This document shows positions 8,084-18,935 of a stretch of 64,000 nt of DNA, in pieces. The notes below the pieces were generated by a model. That model was not told the DNA's origin and searched no databases. It was given only the letters and a program-made list of their open reading frames with translations. The DNA is from Photorhabdus luminescens subsp. luminescens (lineage in GTDB: Bacteria > Pseudomonadota > Gammaproteobacteria > Enterobacterales > Enterobacteriaceae), in the NCBI RefSeq assembly GCF_001083805.1, contig NZ_JXSK01000002.1, positions 1 through 64,000 on the forward strand. Direction: 5' to 3'. The stretch's first letter is position 1. Each line of letters opens with the position of its first letter. The translations under genes were made by a program, and so were the position numbers.

Positions 8084-8814
8084 TAACGGCGAGCTTTCCG
8101 CATTTGAGTTTTCATATCTGCCACAGCCGCAGTCAAACCACTGAATACCGCCCGTCCAATAATGGCATGACCAATATTCAACTCATAAATTTCTGGCAGA
8201 GCAGCAATACGTTGTACATTATGATATGTCAGCCCATGACCGGCATTAACCGTCAACCCAATACTCGCTGCATAAGTCGCGGCGTCTTTAATACGATGAA
8301 ATTCTTTTTCCTGTTCTACTTCATTTTCTGCATCGGCATAAGCACCTGTATGAATTTCAATGAAAGGTGCGCCAACTTCACTAGCCGCATCAATTTGTCG
8401 ATGTTCCGCATCAATAAATAGCGAGACAAGAATACCCGCATCAGATAGACGCTTAACCGCCGCAGCAACCTTATCTTTCTGACCAATAACATCTAAGCCC
8501 CCTTCTGTTGTCACTTCCTGCCGTTTTTCAGGCACCAAACAGCAAAATTCAGGTTTAATACGACAGGCAATATCTACCATTTCATCTGTCACGGCCATCT
8601 CAAGATTCATCCGAGTCTGGATGGTTTTTTTCAACAGTTCTACATCTCGATCGGTAATATGACGGCGATCTTCACGTAAATGAATGGTGATACCATCTGC
8701 TCCCGCCTGTTCCGCAACAAAAGCCGCTTGAACCGGATCAGGATAATTGGTGCCGCGCGCATTGCGCACCGTCGCAATATGATCGATATTCACGCCTAAT
8801 AATACTTCAGCCAT
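8083..8814 (-). CDS. pdxJ: Pyridoxine 5'-phosphate synthase
   Basis: PdxJ condenses 1-deoxy-D-xylulose 5-phosphate with 3-amino-2-oxopropyl phosphate to form pyridoxine phosphate, the last ring-forming step of DXP-dependent vitamin B6 synthesis. The 243-residue TIM barrel shows the family start [21 protein letters not shown], the [16 protein letters not shown] strand, [16 protein letters not shown], and the phosphate-binding [15 protein letters not shown] near the C-terminus. It is the gene upstream of acpS and follows recO after a 69-base gap. Confidence 0.97.
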   Translation of the reverse strand: MAEVLLGVNIDHIATVRNARGTNYPDPVQAAFVAEQAGADGITIHLREDRRHITDRDVELLKKTIQTRMNLEMAVTDEMVDIACRIKPEFCCLVPEKRQEVTTEGGLDVIGQKDKVAAAVKRLSDAGILVSLFIDAEHRQIDAASEVGAPFIEIHTGAYADAENEVEQEKEFHRIKDAATYAASIGLTVNAGHGLTYHNVQRIAALPEIYELNIGHAIIGRAVFSGLTAAVADMKTQMRKARR

Positions 8815-8883
8815 ATTTATCTCCTGTAGTCATATTAGAATATGACAAGTTTACACTTTCCATCTTGAAGAGAAACAAATTCA

Positions 8884-9609
8884 TTAGTTTTCTTTCTGCT
8901 CTGGCTTCTGGCGTACAAGCTGCCGGAATAATTCGCGACTTTTTAGCGGTTTACCACCGAGATAAGGTTTTAATGCAATTCTCGTGAAGCGCTTTGCTGC
9001 CTTTAATGTCGCAGAATCAGGAAATTCACGGGTCGCCAATGATTTTAATTCGCGCCCGGTAAAACTGTAATGATCAACAACCAAGCTAGCGATAAAACCT
9101 TTTTCTTCTCTATAACGGTAGGTCATCATGTCAGCTACAGGTTCACCACTGCCCGCACAATGAAGATAATCAACGCCATAACCAAGATTTGCCAGCAACG
9201 CCAGTTCAAACCGACGTAATGCATATTCCGGCGTATGTTCACTGGCAGCAAGAACCTGCAAACATTGGAGATAATCAAAGAATAAGGCGGGATAAGCCGT
9301 TCCTTGTTCAAGCACTCTTGACAACAATTCATTGATATATAAACCGCTGTACAACACACTGCCGGTAAGAGGAAGGGCCAGAGAGATAGGATCTGCATCA
9401 CGCAGAGTTTTAATTGCCCCTCGCCCACTCCAACGAACCAGCAATGGAGTAAAGGGCTGCAAGCAGCCTTTCAAATTGGAACGACGGCTACGCGCGCCTT
9501 TTGCCAACACGCTAATTCGCCCTTCATTTTCAGTGAACAGATCCAGTAACAGGCTGGTTTCACTGTAAGGACGCCCATGCAGAACAAAAACACGTTGCCA
9601 ACCGTCCAC
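8884..9609 (-). CDS. recO: DNA repair protein RecO
   Basis: RecO works with RecR in the RecFOR pathway, displacing SSB and loading RecA on gapped DNA. The 241-residue product begins [31 protein letters not shown], the OB-fold of the family, followed by the helical domain with [13 protein letters not shown]. The final part contains the conserved YR segment and the [10 protein letters not shown] helix. Length matches E. coli RecO (242). It lies 10 bases after era in the lepA-lepB-rnc-era-recO block. Confidence 0.95.
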   Translation of the reverse strand: MDGWQRVFVLHGRPYSETSLLLDLFTENEGRISVLAKGARSRRSNLKGCLQPFTPLLVRWSGRGAIKTLRDADPISLALPLTGSVLYSGLYINELLSRVLEQGTAYPALFFDYLQCLQVLAASEHTPEYALRRFELALLANLGYGVDYLHCAGSGEPVADMMTYRYREEKGFIASLVVDHYSFTGRELKSLATREFPDSATLKAAKRFTRIALKPYLGGKPLKSRELFRQLVRQKPEQKEN

Positions 9610-9619
9610 AGGTGATGCC

Positions 9620-10528
9620 TTATTTCAAATCATCGACGTAGCCCAAGCTACGTAACGCTCGCTCATCATCAGCCCACCCCGCTTTAACTTTAACCCACAG
9701 TTCTAAGTGGATTTTTACATCAAACAGCCTTTCCATATCCTGACGGGCTTCAATACCAATGGTCTTGATCTTACTGCCTTTATTGCCAATAACCATTTTC
9801 TTCTGGCCTTCACGCTCAACCAGAATCAAACCGTGGATCTTGTAACCACCGCGCTCATTCGCCACAAACTGCTCAATTTCAACCGTGACAGAATACGGCA
9901 GTTCATCACCAAGAAAACGCATAAGCTTTTCTCGGATAATCTCAGAAGCCATAAATCGCTGAGAACGGTCAGTAATATAATCTTCCGGGAAATGGTGAGT
10001 CGCTTTCGGGATATATCCGCGCACAATTTTGGCAATCGTATCGACATTCATGCCTTTTTCAGCGCTCATCGGGACAACATCAAGAAAACTCATCTGTTTA
10101 CTGAGAAAACCAATATGCGGCAACAAACTGGTTTTATCGGTTACGTTATCTACTTTATTGATAGCCAGTAAAACCGGACAACGCAGATTACGCAATTTGT
10201 TCAGTACCATTTCGTCATCCGGGGTCCAATGAGTCCCTTCGACAACAAAAATAACTAACTCCACATCACCGATAGAACTGCTAGCTGCCCGGTTCATCAG
10301 CCGGTTAATCGCCCGTTTTTCTTCAATATGTAATCCAGGCGTATCCACATAAATAGTCTGATACGCACCTTCTGTATGGATACCCATAATACGGTGACGA
10401 GTCGTCTGCGGTTTACGGGAAGTGATAGATACTTTCTGACCTAAAAGCTGATTTAGCAGCGTGGATTTCCCCACATTAGGCCGTCCAACTATTGCAACGA
10501 ATCCGCAATAGGTTTCTTGTTCGCTCAT
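9620..10528 (-). CDS. era: GTPase Era
   Basis: Era is an essential GTPase that binds the 3' end of 16S rRNA and helps mature the 30S subunit. The G domain shows the P-loop GRPNVGKST at residues 15-23, switch DTPGLH, and the NKVD base-recognition motif. The C-terminal KH domain follows ([21 protein letters not shown] is its GXXG-bearing part). The 302 residues match E. coli Era (301). It overlaps the rnc stop by four bases, the usual coupled arrangement. Confidence 0.97.
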   Translation of the reverse strand: MSEQETYCGFVAIVGRPNVGKSTLLNQLLGQKVSITSRKPQTTRHRIMGIHTEGAYQTIYVDTPGLHIEEKRAINRLMNRAASSSIGDVELVIFVVEGTHWTPDDEMVLNKLRNLRCPVLLAINKVDNVTDKTSLLPHIGFLSKQMSFLDVVPMSAEKGMNVDTIAKIVRGYIPKATHHFPEDYITDRSQRFMASEIIREKLMRFLGDELPYSVTVEIEQFVANERGGYKIHGLILVEREGQKKMVIGNKGSKIKTIGIEARQDMERLFDVKIHLELWVKVKAGWADDERALRSLGYVDDLK

Positions 10529-11205
10529 TCAAGCTCCAGTTGTTTTAATGCTTGCTCAGCCGCTGCCTGTTCCGCTTTGCGGCGGCTGGAGCCTGTTCCT
10601 TTAACCGGCTGATCAATACCACTCACTTGACAGTGAATAGTAAACTCTTGGTCGTGAGCTTCACCACGAACCATAACAACCAGATATGATGGCAGGGGCA
10701 GATGATGCCCTTGCAAATATTCCTGTAAACGAGTTTTTGGATCTTTCTGTTTATCACCAGGACTGATTTCATTTAGGCGGGTTTCGTACCATCTCAAGAT
10801 AATTCTTTCAACCATCTGGATGTCGCTATCAAGGAAAATCGCGCCAATCAGCGCTTCAACCGTATCAGCCAGTATTGATTCACGACGGTAACCGCCGCTT
10901 TTCAATTCTCCCGGCCCCAGGCGAAGGCATTCACCTAATTCAAATTCCCTTGCCAACTCAGCCAGCGTATTACCACGCACCAATGTGGCACGCATGCGGC
11001 TCATATCTCCCTCATCAACACGAGGAAAACGATGATACAACGCATTGGCAATAACAAAACTCAGGATTGAGTCACCAAGAAATTCCAGCCGTTCGTTATG
11101 TTTACTGCTTGCACTACGATGAGTTAATGCTTGTATCAGCAGATCATGCTGATCAAAAGTGTACCCCAGCTTACGCTGCAATCTGTTAATTACGATGGGA
11201 TTCAT
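10525..11205 (-). CDS. rnc: Ribonuclease III
   Basis: RNase III cuts double-stranded RNA during rRNA maturation and mRNA turnover. The catalytic domain carries the signature [14 protein letters not shown] with the acidic metal ligands, and [10 protein letters not shown] with the second acidic pair. The C-terminal dsRNA-binding domain runs from about residue 155 ([12 protein letters not shown]) to the end ([17 protein letters not shown]). The 226 residues are the exact family length. The upstream leader is strongly structured, as in E. coli, where RNase III cuts its own leader. Confidence 0.97.
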   Translation of the reverse strand: MNPIVINRLQRKLGYTFDQHDLLIQALTHRSASSKHNERLEFLGDSILSFVIANALYHRFPRVDEGDMSRMRATLVRGNTLAELAREFELGECLRLGPGELKSGGYRRESILADTVEALIGAIFLDSDIQMVERIILRWYETRLNEISPGDKQKDPKTRLQEYLQGHHLPLPSYLVVMVRGEAHDQEFTIHCQVSGIDQPVKGTGSSRRKAEQAAAEQALKQLELE

Positions 11206-11248
11206 GTGCTACCAATATCGGTCAGAATTCGTCAAGTAAAAACGCACA

Positions 11249-11318
11249 CGCAACAGACCTGTTACAGAAATCCCTGACAAAACTGTTGCGTTTGCACTGG
11301 CTCCTTGTAGGAGCCAGT
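11249..11318 (-). promoter_or_regulatory. Structured rnc leader, candidate RNase III self-cleavage site
   Basis: Between lepB and rnc two hairpins can form: a 9-bp perfect stem (actggctcc/ggagccagt, loop of 5) at 11296-11318, and an 8-bp stem (cgcaacag/ctgttgcg) joining 11249-11256 with 11283-11290. In E. coli RNase III cleaves a stem-loop in the rnc leader and thereby represses itself. The position here is equivalent; the function is inferred. Confidence 0.5.
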
Positions 11319-11381
11319 CATTAAGTTTGAAAGGACATTCTACACTGCGAGTAAAATTAATGCTTCGCTAATATAAAAATA

Positions 11382-12362
11382 TTAATTAATTCCACCAATA
11401 CGGCTGAAGCGAACTCCGGTAGGCCATTCCCCTTCCTGTTTTTCAAAACTCATCCAGATGGCTGAAGCGCGACCGACCAGATTTTTCTCCGGGACAAAGC
11501 CCCATACACGGCTATCAGCGCTATTATCACGGTTATCACCCATCATAAAATAGTGGCCTTCGGGCACAATCCACATTCCCTCCGGCAAGCCAGGTTGACG
11601 GAAATTAGGTACCGATAGTACACCCGGTATCTCCAAAATATGGTGGGTTACCGCGTCCAGATTCTCAATCCGTTCACCCTGCCGCATACTGTAAGGCGGC
11701 AACGTTTCTTCAACAGGGATTTGGAAAACGCCTACCTTTTTCAAACTTTCACCCTTGGAATCGACACCATACTGCTGCATTGTCCATTCACTCGGGAATA
11801 GTGAACCGTAAGAAACCGGTAATTCTTCCTGACAATTCCCTGTTTTGCTGCAATTAGAAAAAATACGCAACTCTTTCTTCGCCGGATCATAAATAATTTT
11901 ATCGCCCGGTAAACCCACCACCCGTTTGATATAGTCAAAACTCGGATCTAGCGGGTATTTAAATACAGCAACATCACCACGCTTTGGTTTGCCAGTCTTA
12001 ATCAATGTTGTTTGAGTGATGGGATCTTTCAATCCGTATGAATATTTCTCTACCAGAATGAAATCGCCAATCAATAAAGTCGGCATCATGGAACCCGATG
12101 GGATCTGAAAAGGCTCATAAACAAAGGAGCGCAGGATCAGAACCACGGCTAACACAGGAAAAATAGATGAACAAGTATCCACCCATGTCGGCTTGTTAAT
12201 AGTCTCAGCCAGATGCTCCTGATCCATTGTACCTTCAGTCAACTCTTGCAATCGGGCAAGTTTTTTCTTGCGCGCTGGTGCCCATTTGAAACGATCAATA
12301 CACCAAATAATGCCGGTGACTAACGTTGCCAGCGTTAGGATCAGGGCAAAAGTGTTAGCCAT
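11382..12362 (-). CDS. lepB: Signal peptidase I
   Basis: LepB removes signal peptides from exported proteins at the outer face of the inner membrane. Two N-terminal membrane segments are visible (about residues 4-22 and 62-80). They are followed by the catalytic-serine box IPSGSMMPTLLIGD with Ser91, and the general-base lysine in DYIKRVVGLPGD (Lys146). Box E, GDNRDNSADSRVWG, lies near residue 275. Length 326 against 324 in E. coli. The start is 20 bases after the lepA stop, so both are co-transcribed. Confidence 0.97.
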   Translation of the reverse strand: MANTFALILTLATLVTGIIWCIDRFKWAPARKKKLARLQELTEGTMDQEHLAETINKPTWVDTCSSIFPVLAVVLILRSFVYEPFQIPSGSMMPTLLIGDFILVEKYSYGLKDPITQTTLIKTGKPKRGDVAVFKYPLDPSFDYIKRVVGLPGDKIIYDPAKKELRIFSNCSKTGNCQEELPVSYGSLFPSEWTMQQYGVDSKGESLKKVGVFQIPVEETLPPYSMRQGERIENLDAVTHHILEIPGVLSVPNFRQPGLPEGMWIVPEGHYFMMGDNRDNSADSRVWGFVPEKNLVGRASAIWMSFEKQEGEWPTGVRFSRIGGIN

Positions 12363-12382
12363 TTAGACTCCTTACAAGCTTA

Positions 12383-14179
12383 TTAATTGTCTTTACCAAC
12401 ATGAAGAATGGCTAAGAAAGCTTCCTGTGGCAACTCAACGTTACCCACCTGTTTCATTCGTTTCTTACCCTCTTTCTGTTTCTGCAATAGCTTTTTCTTA
12501 CGGCTGACGTCACCACCATAACACTTCGCCAAGACGTTTTTACGCAATTGCTTCACTGTTGAGCGAGCAATAATATGATTACCAATCGCAGCCTGAATTG
12601 CGATATCGAACTGCTGACGAGGAATAAGTTCTTTCATCTTCTCCACCAGCTCCCGGCCACGGTACTGTGCATTGCCACGGTGAGTAATCAACGCCAATGC
12701 ATCAACTCGTTCACCGTTAATCAATACATCCACACGAACCATATCAGATGACTGGAAACGAGTGAAATTATAATCCAGAGAAGCATAACCGCGAGAGGTA
12801 GATTTCAATCGATCGAAGAAGTCCAAAACCACTTCTGCCATCGGTATTTCGTAAGTCAGTGCAACCTGTTTACCGTGGTAAACCATATTGGTTTGCACAC
12901 CGCGTTTTTCAACACATAATGTAATGACGTTCCCCAAGTACTCCTGAGGCAACAGCATATGACACTCAGCAATGGGTTCACGCAGCTCTTCAATATTATT
13001 CAGCGGCGGTAATTTAGAGGGGCTATCCACATAGAGAGTATCGTGGCTAGTTGTCTCCACTTCATAAACAACCGTCGGCGCCGTTGTAATAAGGTCGAGA
13101 TCATATTCACGTTCCAGACGTTCTTGAATAATCTCCATATGCAACAGACCAAGGAAGCCGCAACGGAAACCAAAACCCAATGCAGAAGAACTTTCTGGCT
13201 CATAAAATAGCGAAGCGTCATTCAGGCTCAATTTACCTAATGCATCGCGGAATGCTTCATAGTCATCAGAACTGACAGGGAACAACCCTGCATAAACCTG
13301 TGGCTTCACTTTTTTAAAGCCCGGAAGCGGTTTTTCCGCAGGTTGACGAGCCAATGTCAAGGTATCCCCGACAGGCGCGCCAAGAATGTCTTTAATCGCA
13401 CAAACTAACCAGCCCACTTCGCCACAACCTAACACATCGCGATCAACACGCTTAGGAGTGAAAATGCCAAGGCGATCGGCGTTATATACCTGACCGGTAC
13501 TCATTACCTTAATTTTATCACCCTTACGCAAGGTACCGTTTTTAATCCGCACCAGGGAGACAACACCAAGGTAATTATCAAACCATGAGTCAATGATAAG
13601 CGCCTGTAATGGCGCATCAGGATCGCCTTCCGGCGCTGGAATCTCTTTAACCAAGCGCTCAATGACGTCTTGTACGCCAACACCCGTTTTGGCTGAACAG
13701 CGTACTGCATCAGTAGCATCAATACCGACAATATCTTCGATCTCTTCCGCTACGCGCTCAGGCTCTGCCGCTGGCAAATCGATTTTGTTCAGCACTGGAA
13801 CAACTTCTAGATCCATATCCAACGCGGTATAACAGTTAGCCAGCGTCTGGGCTTCCACTCCCTGTCCCGCATCAACCACCAGCAACGCCCCTTCGCAGGC
13901 AGCTAGTGAACGGGAAACTTCATATGAGAAATCAACGTGCCCCGGCGTATCGATAAAGTTTAATTGATAAAGTTGCCCATCATTCGCCTTGTAATCCAAG
14001 GTAACACTTTGGGCCTTAATGGTGATACCACGCTCACGCTCAAGATCCATTGAATCTAGCACTTGCTCTGCCATCTCACGATCTGTTAAGCCGCCACAAA
14101 TTTGAATAATACGGTCAGATAACGTCGACTTACCGTGGTCAATGTGAGCAATAATGGAGAAATTTCGTATTTGCTTCAT
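12383..14179 (-). CDS. lepA: Elongation factor 4 (LepA), ribosome back-translocase
   Basis: LepA is a membrane- and ribosome-associated GTPase related to EF-G, now linked to 30S biogenesis and initiation. I chose the ATG giving [20 protein letters not shown] (598 residues; E. coli 599). A frame extension of 40 codons upstream has no family similarity. The G domain has [17 protein letters not shown] and NKIDLP. The family-specific C-terminal domain, rich in lysine, includes [23 protein letters not shown]. It is the first gene of the lepA-lepB-rnc-era-recO block. Confidence 0.97.
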   Translation of the reverse strand: MKQIRNFSIIAHIDHGKSTLSDRIIQICGGLTDREMAEQVLDSMDLERERGITIKAQSVTLDYKANDGQLYQLNFIDTPGHVDFSYEVSRSLAACEGALLVVDAGQGVEAQTLANCYTALDMDLEVVPVLNKIDLPAAEPERVAEEIEDIVGIDATDAVRCSAKTGVGVQDVIERLVKEIPAPEGDPDAPLQALIIDSWFDNYLGVVSLVRIKNGTLRKGDKIKVMSTGQVYNADRLGIFTPKRVDRDVLGCGEVGWLVCAIKDILGAPVGDTLTLARQPAEKPLPGFKKVKPQVYAGLFPVSSDDYEAFRDALGKLSLNDASLFYEPESSSALGFGFRCGFLGLLHMEIIQERLEREYDLDLITTAPTVVYEVETTSHDTLYVDSPSKLPPLNNIEELREPIAECHMLLPQEYLGNVITLCVEKRGVQTNMVYHGKQVALTYEIPMAEVVLDFFDRLKSTSRGYASLDYNFTRFQSSDMVRVDVLINGERVDALALITHRGNAQYRGRELVEKMKELIPRQQFDIAIQAAIGNHIIARSTVKQLRKNVLAKCYGGDVSRKKKLLQKQKEGKKRMKQVGNVELPQEAFLAILHVGKDN

Positions 14180-14372
14180 TATAAATATTTTTCTGCCTTG
14201 ATATTTCTGAATCATTCGCCTAATGGACACACAGAGGGACATAAAGCGACAGTTTATTAGGTCGGCCACCGGCCTGAAAGGCTGTATTCTACATGCCAAA
14301 TCTACGAAAACCTAGTCATGCCTGCGGCTTTAAGGTACGAATTATTAGACGTTTTGGACGATTAAAATAGAT

Positions 14373-14837
14373 TTATTCTCGATGCTGAATGTGAATGGCA
14401 TCAGGAGGCAAGCCGATTTGTAAAACGACAGGTTGATATTCCTGCCGATTATCCCAGTAAGCGGCGATTCTGCGGGCAAAGAAGAATCCTAATGCACCTC
14501 CTAAAACACCACCACAAAATACCCACAATTGATTGGTTACCCATAACTGAAAAAGTGCGCCGCCAAGGAATAACCCAATAAGTGGGGTCAGATAAACCAA
14601 CAACGCCGAACGTAGTAAGCTTCCTTCCGGGATACCAACTTCTACTTTTTGCCCCGGTTGCAACGGTTGTAAAATCTCAAGTTCAAGCTGATGTATGCCA
14701 TCAGGCCCTAATTTATTGAGTAAATAAGAACCACATGTTGCTCGCGCCTGACAACTGCCACAACCAGAAGAGGAACCATAACGTAATAATGCCCGTCCCT
14801 GTTGCCAGTGAATTACTGTTGCCCACTCTTTGACCAT
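14373..14837 (-). CDS. rseC: RseC, SoxR-reducing / sigma-E regulator protein
   Basis: A 154-residue inner-membrane protein. The N-terminal cytoplasmic part has a four-cysteine cluster C-x2-C-x5-C (CGSCQARATCGSY), a likely iron-sulphur site. Two membrane segments follow near residues 75-93 and 100-118. RseC is a minor positive modulator of sigma-E and part of the Rsx/RseC system that reduces SoxR in E. coli. It is the last gene of the rpoE operon and overlaps the rseB stop by one base. Confidence 0.94.
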   Translation of the reverse strand: MVKEWATVIHWQQGRALLRYGSSSGCGSCQARATCGSYLLNKLGPDGIHQLELEILQPLQPGQKVEVGIPEGSLLRSALLVYLTPLIGLFLGGALFQLWVTNQLWVFCGGVLGGALGFFFARRIAAYWDNRQEYQPVVLQIGLPPDAIHIQHRE

Positions 14838-15793
14838 CAGCCAGCTCCTATAAATGCGACGCCAGCAGCAATACGCTTAGCGGTTGCCAATGGCAATTCA
14901 CCAATAATTGTCACCTCATTTGCTCCACGTATCACACTATAAATCGTTCGGGGTCCACCACGGAGAGGATATTCCAACTTACCGGTTTTATCCGTGTTAG
15001 TCACATTCACAGAAAAGCTAAACAAGCCATCACTGAACATAATAGATTCAAGCGAGTCACTATTTGACAATTTACGACGGTTACGCGAAACCTCAACGAA
15101 ACCAGCCGGTAATTTACCCACTTTCCAATTGAATACGACCTTCTCTGACGGTGGAATGACCAACATTGGCGGCATATTCAAACGCGTAATCACACTCATT
15201 GCATCATTGATATCCCCACCGATGGTGGAAGAAACAACCCTAAATTGCTCAAGCGCCTCACTATCACGATCAAGTAAGTCAATACGTAATGGTAAATGAG
15301 TTTCTTCGTCGATCAGTAAAATATAATTATAACGCACTTCATCTTTGGAGGTGATGCGTACAACCCGACAAGGCCTGTCACCGATATGGGTTCGACCAGC
15401 ATCAATAAAATTGTAATATTTTTTCAACTGATTAAAGTCAGCAAAAATGACGGCCGGCAAATAATCAATAATGTGATTACCGCTAAGACTGAAAGCATCC
15501 AATCCAGGTTCAAAATAACTGATCTCATTACCTCGCTGGACAATCTCTCTACGAGAACCATCCATCTGCATAATCTGAGCAATTGGAATATCATTGATAA
15601 CGGCGTGGCGATAACGAACGGAGACGATCGACTGCTGGTTAAGATTAATAAAAGCAAGCTCGTAAGTCAGAGACTGAGTAGCATTACTCATCTCCTGCAA
15701 CAAAACCTCAGCGCTGCTGAGCTGCGCCGAGGCTTGTAACGGAGCAAACAAACAACCCGCCAGCAAACAGACGGAAAACCAAATATGTTTCAT
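14837..15793 (-). CDS. rseB: RseB, periplasmic sensor of the sigma-E pathway
   Basis: The protein starts with a clear signal peptide (MKHIWFSVCLLAGCLFAP, cleavage near ASA-Q). The 318-residue product is the MucB/RseB family, with a lipoprotein-fold N-terminal domain and a smaller C-terminal domain that binds the periplasmic part of RseA. RseB protects RseA from DegS and responds to off-pathway lipopolysaccharide. It lies five bases after rseA in the operon. Confidence 0.95.
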   Translation of the reverse strand: MKHIWFSVCLLAGCLFAPLQASAQLSSAEVLLQEMSNATQSLTYELAFINLNQQSIVSVRYRHAVINDIPIAQIMQMDGSRREIVQRGNEISYFEPGLDAFSLSGNHIIDYLPAVIFADFNQLKKYYNFIDAGRTHIGDRPCRVVRITSKDEVRYNYILLIDEETHLPLRIDLLDRDSEALEQFRVVSSTIGGDINDAMSVITRLNMPPMLVIPPSEKVVFNWKVGKLPAGFVEVSRNRRKLSNSDSLESIMFSDGLFSFSVNVTNTDKTGKLEYPLRGGPRTIYSVIRGANEVTIIGELPLATAKRIAAGVAFIGAG

Positions 15794-15798
15794 TACTG

Positions 15799-16449
15799 CT
15801 ATTGCGTTCCTAAAGATTGCGTTCCGGGAACCGGAATCGCAACCTGTGATGGAATTCCCCGTTCGTCATTTTGCTTAAAATGCACACGGCGATCGAGTTC
15901 ATATTGTTGCAGCATGATGTTAATACGTTTATTACGCTCCTGCATTTGAATGCGTTGATCACTACCAAACATATCGTCACCGGAAGGCACTCCCAAACTC
16001 ACCGGAGAAGCCGATCCCATCATTGGCAAAGTATTAAATGCAGGCGTATCAGATTGATATTCAAGATCCTCAGCACTATGACTGTTGTACTGCTGCACAC
16101 CAACCAATACTGCCAGCGAAACACAGGCTGCGACACTCACCTGGACCATTTGACTCGCCCAAGGGCGGAGTTTTTGCCAGAATGGCATTTTTTGCCAGCT
16201 CTCTGGTTGAGGCTGAGATTCAGGAATAGCCCCAGGAGCGGAATGAACCGGCTCTTTTTCAAGCGCCAATGCAACCCGACTAGCAATATCCAGATGCAAT
16301 ACTTCTGTCACATCACCGCGCAATGTGTCACGGATCAAGTGGTAATTTTCCCAGCGTTTCTGCATTACAGAATCTTTAGACAAAATACTAACGACTTCAC
16401 TATCAAGAGTTTCGCCATCCATCAACGCGGAAAGTTTTTCTCTTTGCAT
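15799..16449 (-). CDS. rseA: RseA, anti-sigma-E factor
   Basis: RseA is a single-pass inner-membrane protein whose cytoplasmic N-terminus holds sigma-E inactive. The 216 residues start MQREKLSALMDGE, the sigma-binding helix. One membrane segment lies at about 100-119. The periplasmic part has LPMMGSASPVSLGVPS: the DegS cleavage site known in E. coli (between V and S of SPVSLG) is conserved here at Val150-Ser151. The C-terminus PGTQSLGTQ is like E. coli. Stress cleavage by DegS and RseP would release sigma-E. Confidence 0.96.
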   Translation of the reverse strand: MQREKLSALMDGETLDSEVVSILSKDSVMQKRWENYHLIRDTLRGDVTEVLHLDIASRVALALEKEPVHSAPGAIPESQPQPESWQKMPFWQKLRPWASQMVQVSVAACVSLAVLVGVQQYNSHSAEDLEYQSDTPAFNTLPMMGSASPVSLGVPSGDDMFGSDQRIQMQERNKRINIMLQQYELDRRVHFKQNDERGIPSQVAIPVPGTQSLGTQ

Positions 16450-16488
16450 GCCAAAGTACCCTTCAGTATTGTTCCACTATTTTTAATT

Positions 16489-17058
16489 TTAAATCAGTGG
16501 TTGAATGTTATCATCAATGGCTTCCCTTGCACGGAAGATGCGGGAACGAACCGTACCAACCGGACAACCCATAATAGTAGCTATTTCTTCATAGCTTAAC
16601 CCATCTAATTCCCTCAGCGTTATTGCTATTCGCAAATCTTCGGGAAGAGATTCAATGGTACGGAAAACCACCTGCCTCAATTCTTCTGACAACATTAAAT
16701 TCTCAGGGTTCGAAATTTCTTTTAATGCGCTCGAAATTTCGTAATTTTCTGCGTCACTGGCATCCAAATCACTGGATGGCGGACGGCGCCCTTGAGCGGT
16801 CAGATAATTCTTCGCAGTATTTACTGCTATACGATACAACCAAGTATAAAAAGCACTATCGCCACGAAACGAAGCCAATGCCCGATAGGCTTTAATAAAT
16901 GCCTCCTGAGCAACGTCAGGAACATCACCCTGCGGAATATAGCGGGATAAGAGACTCGCCACTTTATGCTGATATCTGACTACCAGTAGGTTAAACGCCT
17001 TTTGGTCACCTTTCTGCGCTCGCTCGACCAGCATTTGATCCGTTAACTGCTCGCTCAT
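16489..17058 (-). CDS. rpoE: RNA polymerase sigma factor RpoE (sigma-E)
   Basis: This ECF sigma factor directs the envelope-stress regulon. Region 2 contains YQHKVASLLSRYIPQGDVPDVAQEAFIKAYRAL and the -10 recognition helix F-TWLYRIAVNTAKNYL. Region 4 has LRELDGLSYEEIATIMGCPVGTVRSRIFRAREAI, the -35 binding helix-turn-helix. At 189 residues it is two shorter than the E. coli protein. It heads the rpoE-rseA-rseB-rseC operon and is divergent from nadB, as in E. coli. Confidence 0.97.
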   Translation of the reverse strand: MSEQLTDQMLVERAQKGDQKAFNLLVVRYQHKVASLLSRYIPQGDVPDVAQEAFIKAYRALASFRGDSAFYTWLYRIAVNTAKNYLTAQGRRPPSSDLDASDAENYEISSALKEISNPENLMLSEELRQVVFRTIESLPEDLRIAITLRELDGLSYEEIATIMGCPVGTVRSRIFRAREAIDDNIQPLI

Positions 17059-17141
17059 CCGAGGTTAAATCTCCCGAAGCAAAGCTCCACATTGATATTT
17101 ACTGAACCAACCATGATGTCCTATTCCTGAGCAAGCATGGC

Positions 17142-17168
17142 TTTGAGTAATAAAATTCTGCGAAGTTC
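17142..17168 (-). promoter_or_regulatory. Candidate sigma-E promoter of rpoE
   Basis: On the - strand GAACTT is followed after 16 bases by TCAAA, close to the sigma-E consensus GGAACTT-N16-TCTGA. It lies about 85 bases before the rpoE start. Autoregulation of rpoE from such a promoter is established in E. coli; only the match is seen here. Confidence 0.5.
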
Positions 17169-17261
17169 AATTTTTGTCATCATTTTGTTGCAATCATAGC
17201 TTTGATCATATCTGATAGGCTAACATGATTTTTACCCATCTTCATTCATACATCATCAATT

Positions 17262-18866
17262 ATGCAATCATTATTCTCTCAACATTACAGCGATGTACTT
17301 ATTATCGGCAGCGGCGTCGCCGGCCTATCTCTGGCTTTACGGCTAGCCTCACAATATCAAGTCACTGTATTAAGTAAGAGTATTCTTAGCGAAGGCGCCT
17401 CCTATTATGCGCAGGGTGGTATCGCCGCTGTATTTGATAAAACAGACAGTATCGCATCTCATGTTGAAGATACCCTTATCGCCGGAGCAGGGCTTTGCGA
17501 TAAAAACGCTGTTGAGTTTATCACCAGCAATGCCCGCCATTGCGTACAATGGTTGATTGATCAAGGTGTCATGTTTGATACAGAAACCAGCGAAGATGGA
17601 GAAAAACAATATCATCTGACCCGCGAAGGCGGTCATAGCCATCGGCGTATTCTGCATCATGCGGATACAACCGGCAAAGAAGTAGAAACCACGCTGGTTG
17701 ATAAAGCGATATCTCATCCGAATATTACGGTAAGAGAGCGCTGCAATGCGGTTGATTTAATTACGTCAAATAAAGCCCGGTTAGATGGTAGTAATCGAGT
17801 CGTCGGCGCTTATATCTGGAACCGTCAACAAGAACAGGTGGAAACTTATCGCGCTAAGGTCGTGGTACTGGCAACAGGCGGTGCGGCTAAAGTCTATCAA
17901 TATACGACAAATCCCGATATCTCATCCGGTGATGGCGTTGCAATGGCATGGCGCGCGGGTTGCCGTATCGCCAATCTGGAATTTAACCAGTTTCATCCGA
18001 CCTGTCTTTTCCATCCACTGGCGCGCAATTTCCTGTTGACAGAAGCCCTGCGAGGTGAAGGAGCATATCTGAAACGACCTGATGGTAGCCGTTTTATGCT
18101 TGATTTCGATGAACGTGCTGAACTAGCCCCTCGCGATATCGTAGCACGAGCGATTGACCATGAAATGAAACGCCTTGGCGCCGACTGCATGTTTCTGGAT
18201 ATCAGCCATAAACCAGCGGATTTCATTATCCAGCACTTTCCGATGATTTATGAAAAATTGCTGACACTGGGCTTTGATCTAACAAAAGAACCGATTCCAA
18301 TCGTTCCTGCCGCGCATTACACCTGTGGCGGTATTGTTGTCGATCATCAAGGACATACTGACCTCAACAACTTATACGCTATCGGTGAAGTCAGCTATAC
18401 AGGTCTGCACGGCGCAAACCGTATGGCATCTAACTCACTGCTGGAGTGCCTGGTGTATGGCTGGTCTGCTGCGGAAAATATCCAACAACAGATCGAAACA
18501 ATAGAAGAAGTACCGCTACTCCCCTTCTGGGATGAGAGCCGGGTTGACAATTCAGATGAACAGGTCGTCATTCAGCATAACTGGCACGAATTACGTCTAT
18601 TTATGTGGGATTACGTCGGCATTGTGCGTACAACCAAGCGCCTGGAACGAGCGCTGCGCCGTATTAATATGCTACAACAAGAGATTCACGACTATTACTC
18701 CAATTTCAGGATTTCCAACAATCTGCTGGAATTACGAAATTTGGTGCAAGTCGCTGAATTAATCGTGCGTTGTGCGTTAGAAAGGAAAGAGAGCCGAGGC
18801 CTGCATTTCACACTGGATTATCCCGATTTACTGCCAGAATCAAAACCAACGATTTTGACACCCTGA
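17262..18866 (+). CDS. nadB: L-aspartate oxidase
   Basis: NadB oxidises L-aspartate to iminoaspartate with FAD, the first step of de novo NAD synthesis. The FAD fold starts at once with [18 protein letters not shown] (GxGxxG), followed by [15 protein letters not shown], the histidine-rich [12 protein letters not shown] active-site region, and [10 protein letters not shown]. The C-terminal three-helix domain ends in the family style. The 534 residues compare with 540 in E. coli. A terminator follows the stop. Confidence 0.97.
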   Translation: MQSLFSQHYSDVLIIGSGVAGLSLALRLASQYQVTVLSKSILSEGASYYAQGGIAAVFDKTDSIASHVEDTLIAGAGLCDKNAVEFITSNARHCVQWLIDQGVMFDTETSEDGEKQYHLTREGGHSHRRILHHADTTGKEVETTLVDKAISHPNITVRERCNAVDLITSNKARLDGSNRVVGAYIWNRQQEQVETYRAKVVVLATGGAAKVYQYTTNPDISSGDGVAMAWRAGCRIANLEFNQFHPTCLFHPLARNFLLTEALRGEGAYLKRPDGSRFMLDFDERAELAPRDIVARAIDHEMKRLGADCMFLDISHKPADFIIQHFPMIYEKLLTLGFDLTKEPIPIVPAAHYTCGGIVVDHQGHTDLNNLYAIGEVSYTGLHGANRMASNSLLECLVYGWSAAENIQQQIETIEEVPLLPFWDESRVDNSDEQVVIQHNWHELRLFMWDYVGIVRTTKRLERALRRINMLQQEIHDYYSNFRISNNLLELRNLVQVAELIVRCALERKESRGLHFTLDYPDLLPESKPTILTP

Positions 18867-18890
18867 TTTTTGCCGGCAAAACCTCTGCAT

Positions 18891-18914
18891 AACCACGCTC
18901 CGGCGTGGTTTTCT
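18891..18914 (+). terminator. Terminator after nadB
   Basis: An 8-bp perfect stem aaccacgc/gcgtggtt with a tccg loop is followed by TTCTC. It sits between converging nadB and trmN6. Confidence 0.8.
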
Positions 18915-18935
18915 CAATAATTCAATAAATATAAT

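Noticed and set aside
15871-16599. A 242-codon + strand frame across rseA and the rpoE end
   Set aside because: It is the antisense of well-conserved rseA and rpoE sequence and has no independent features.
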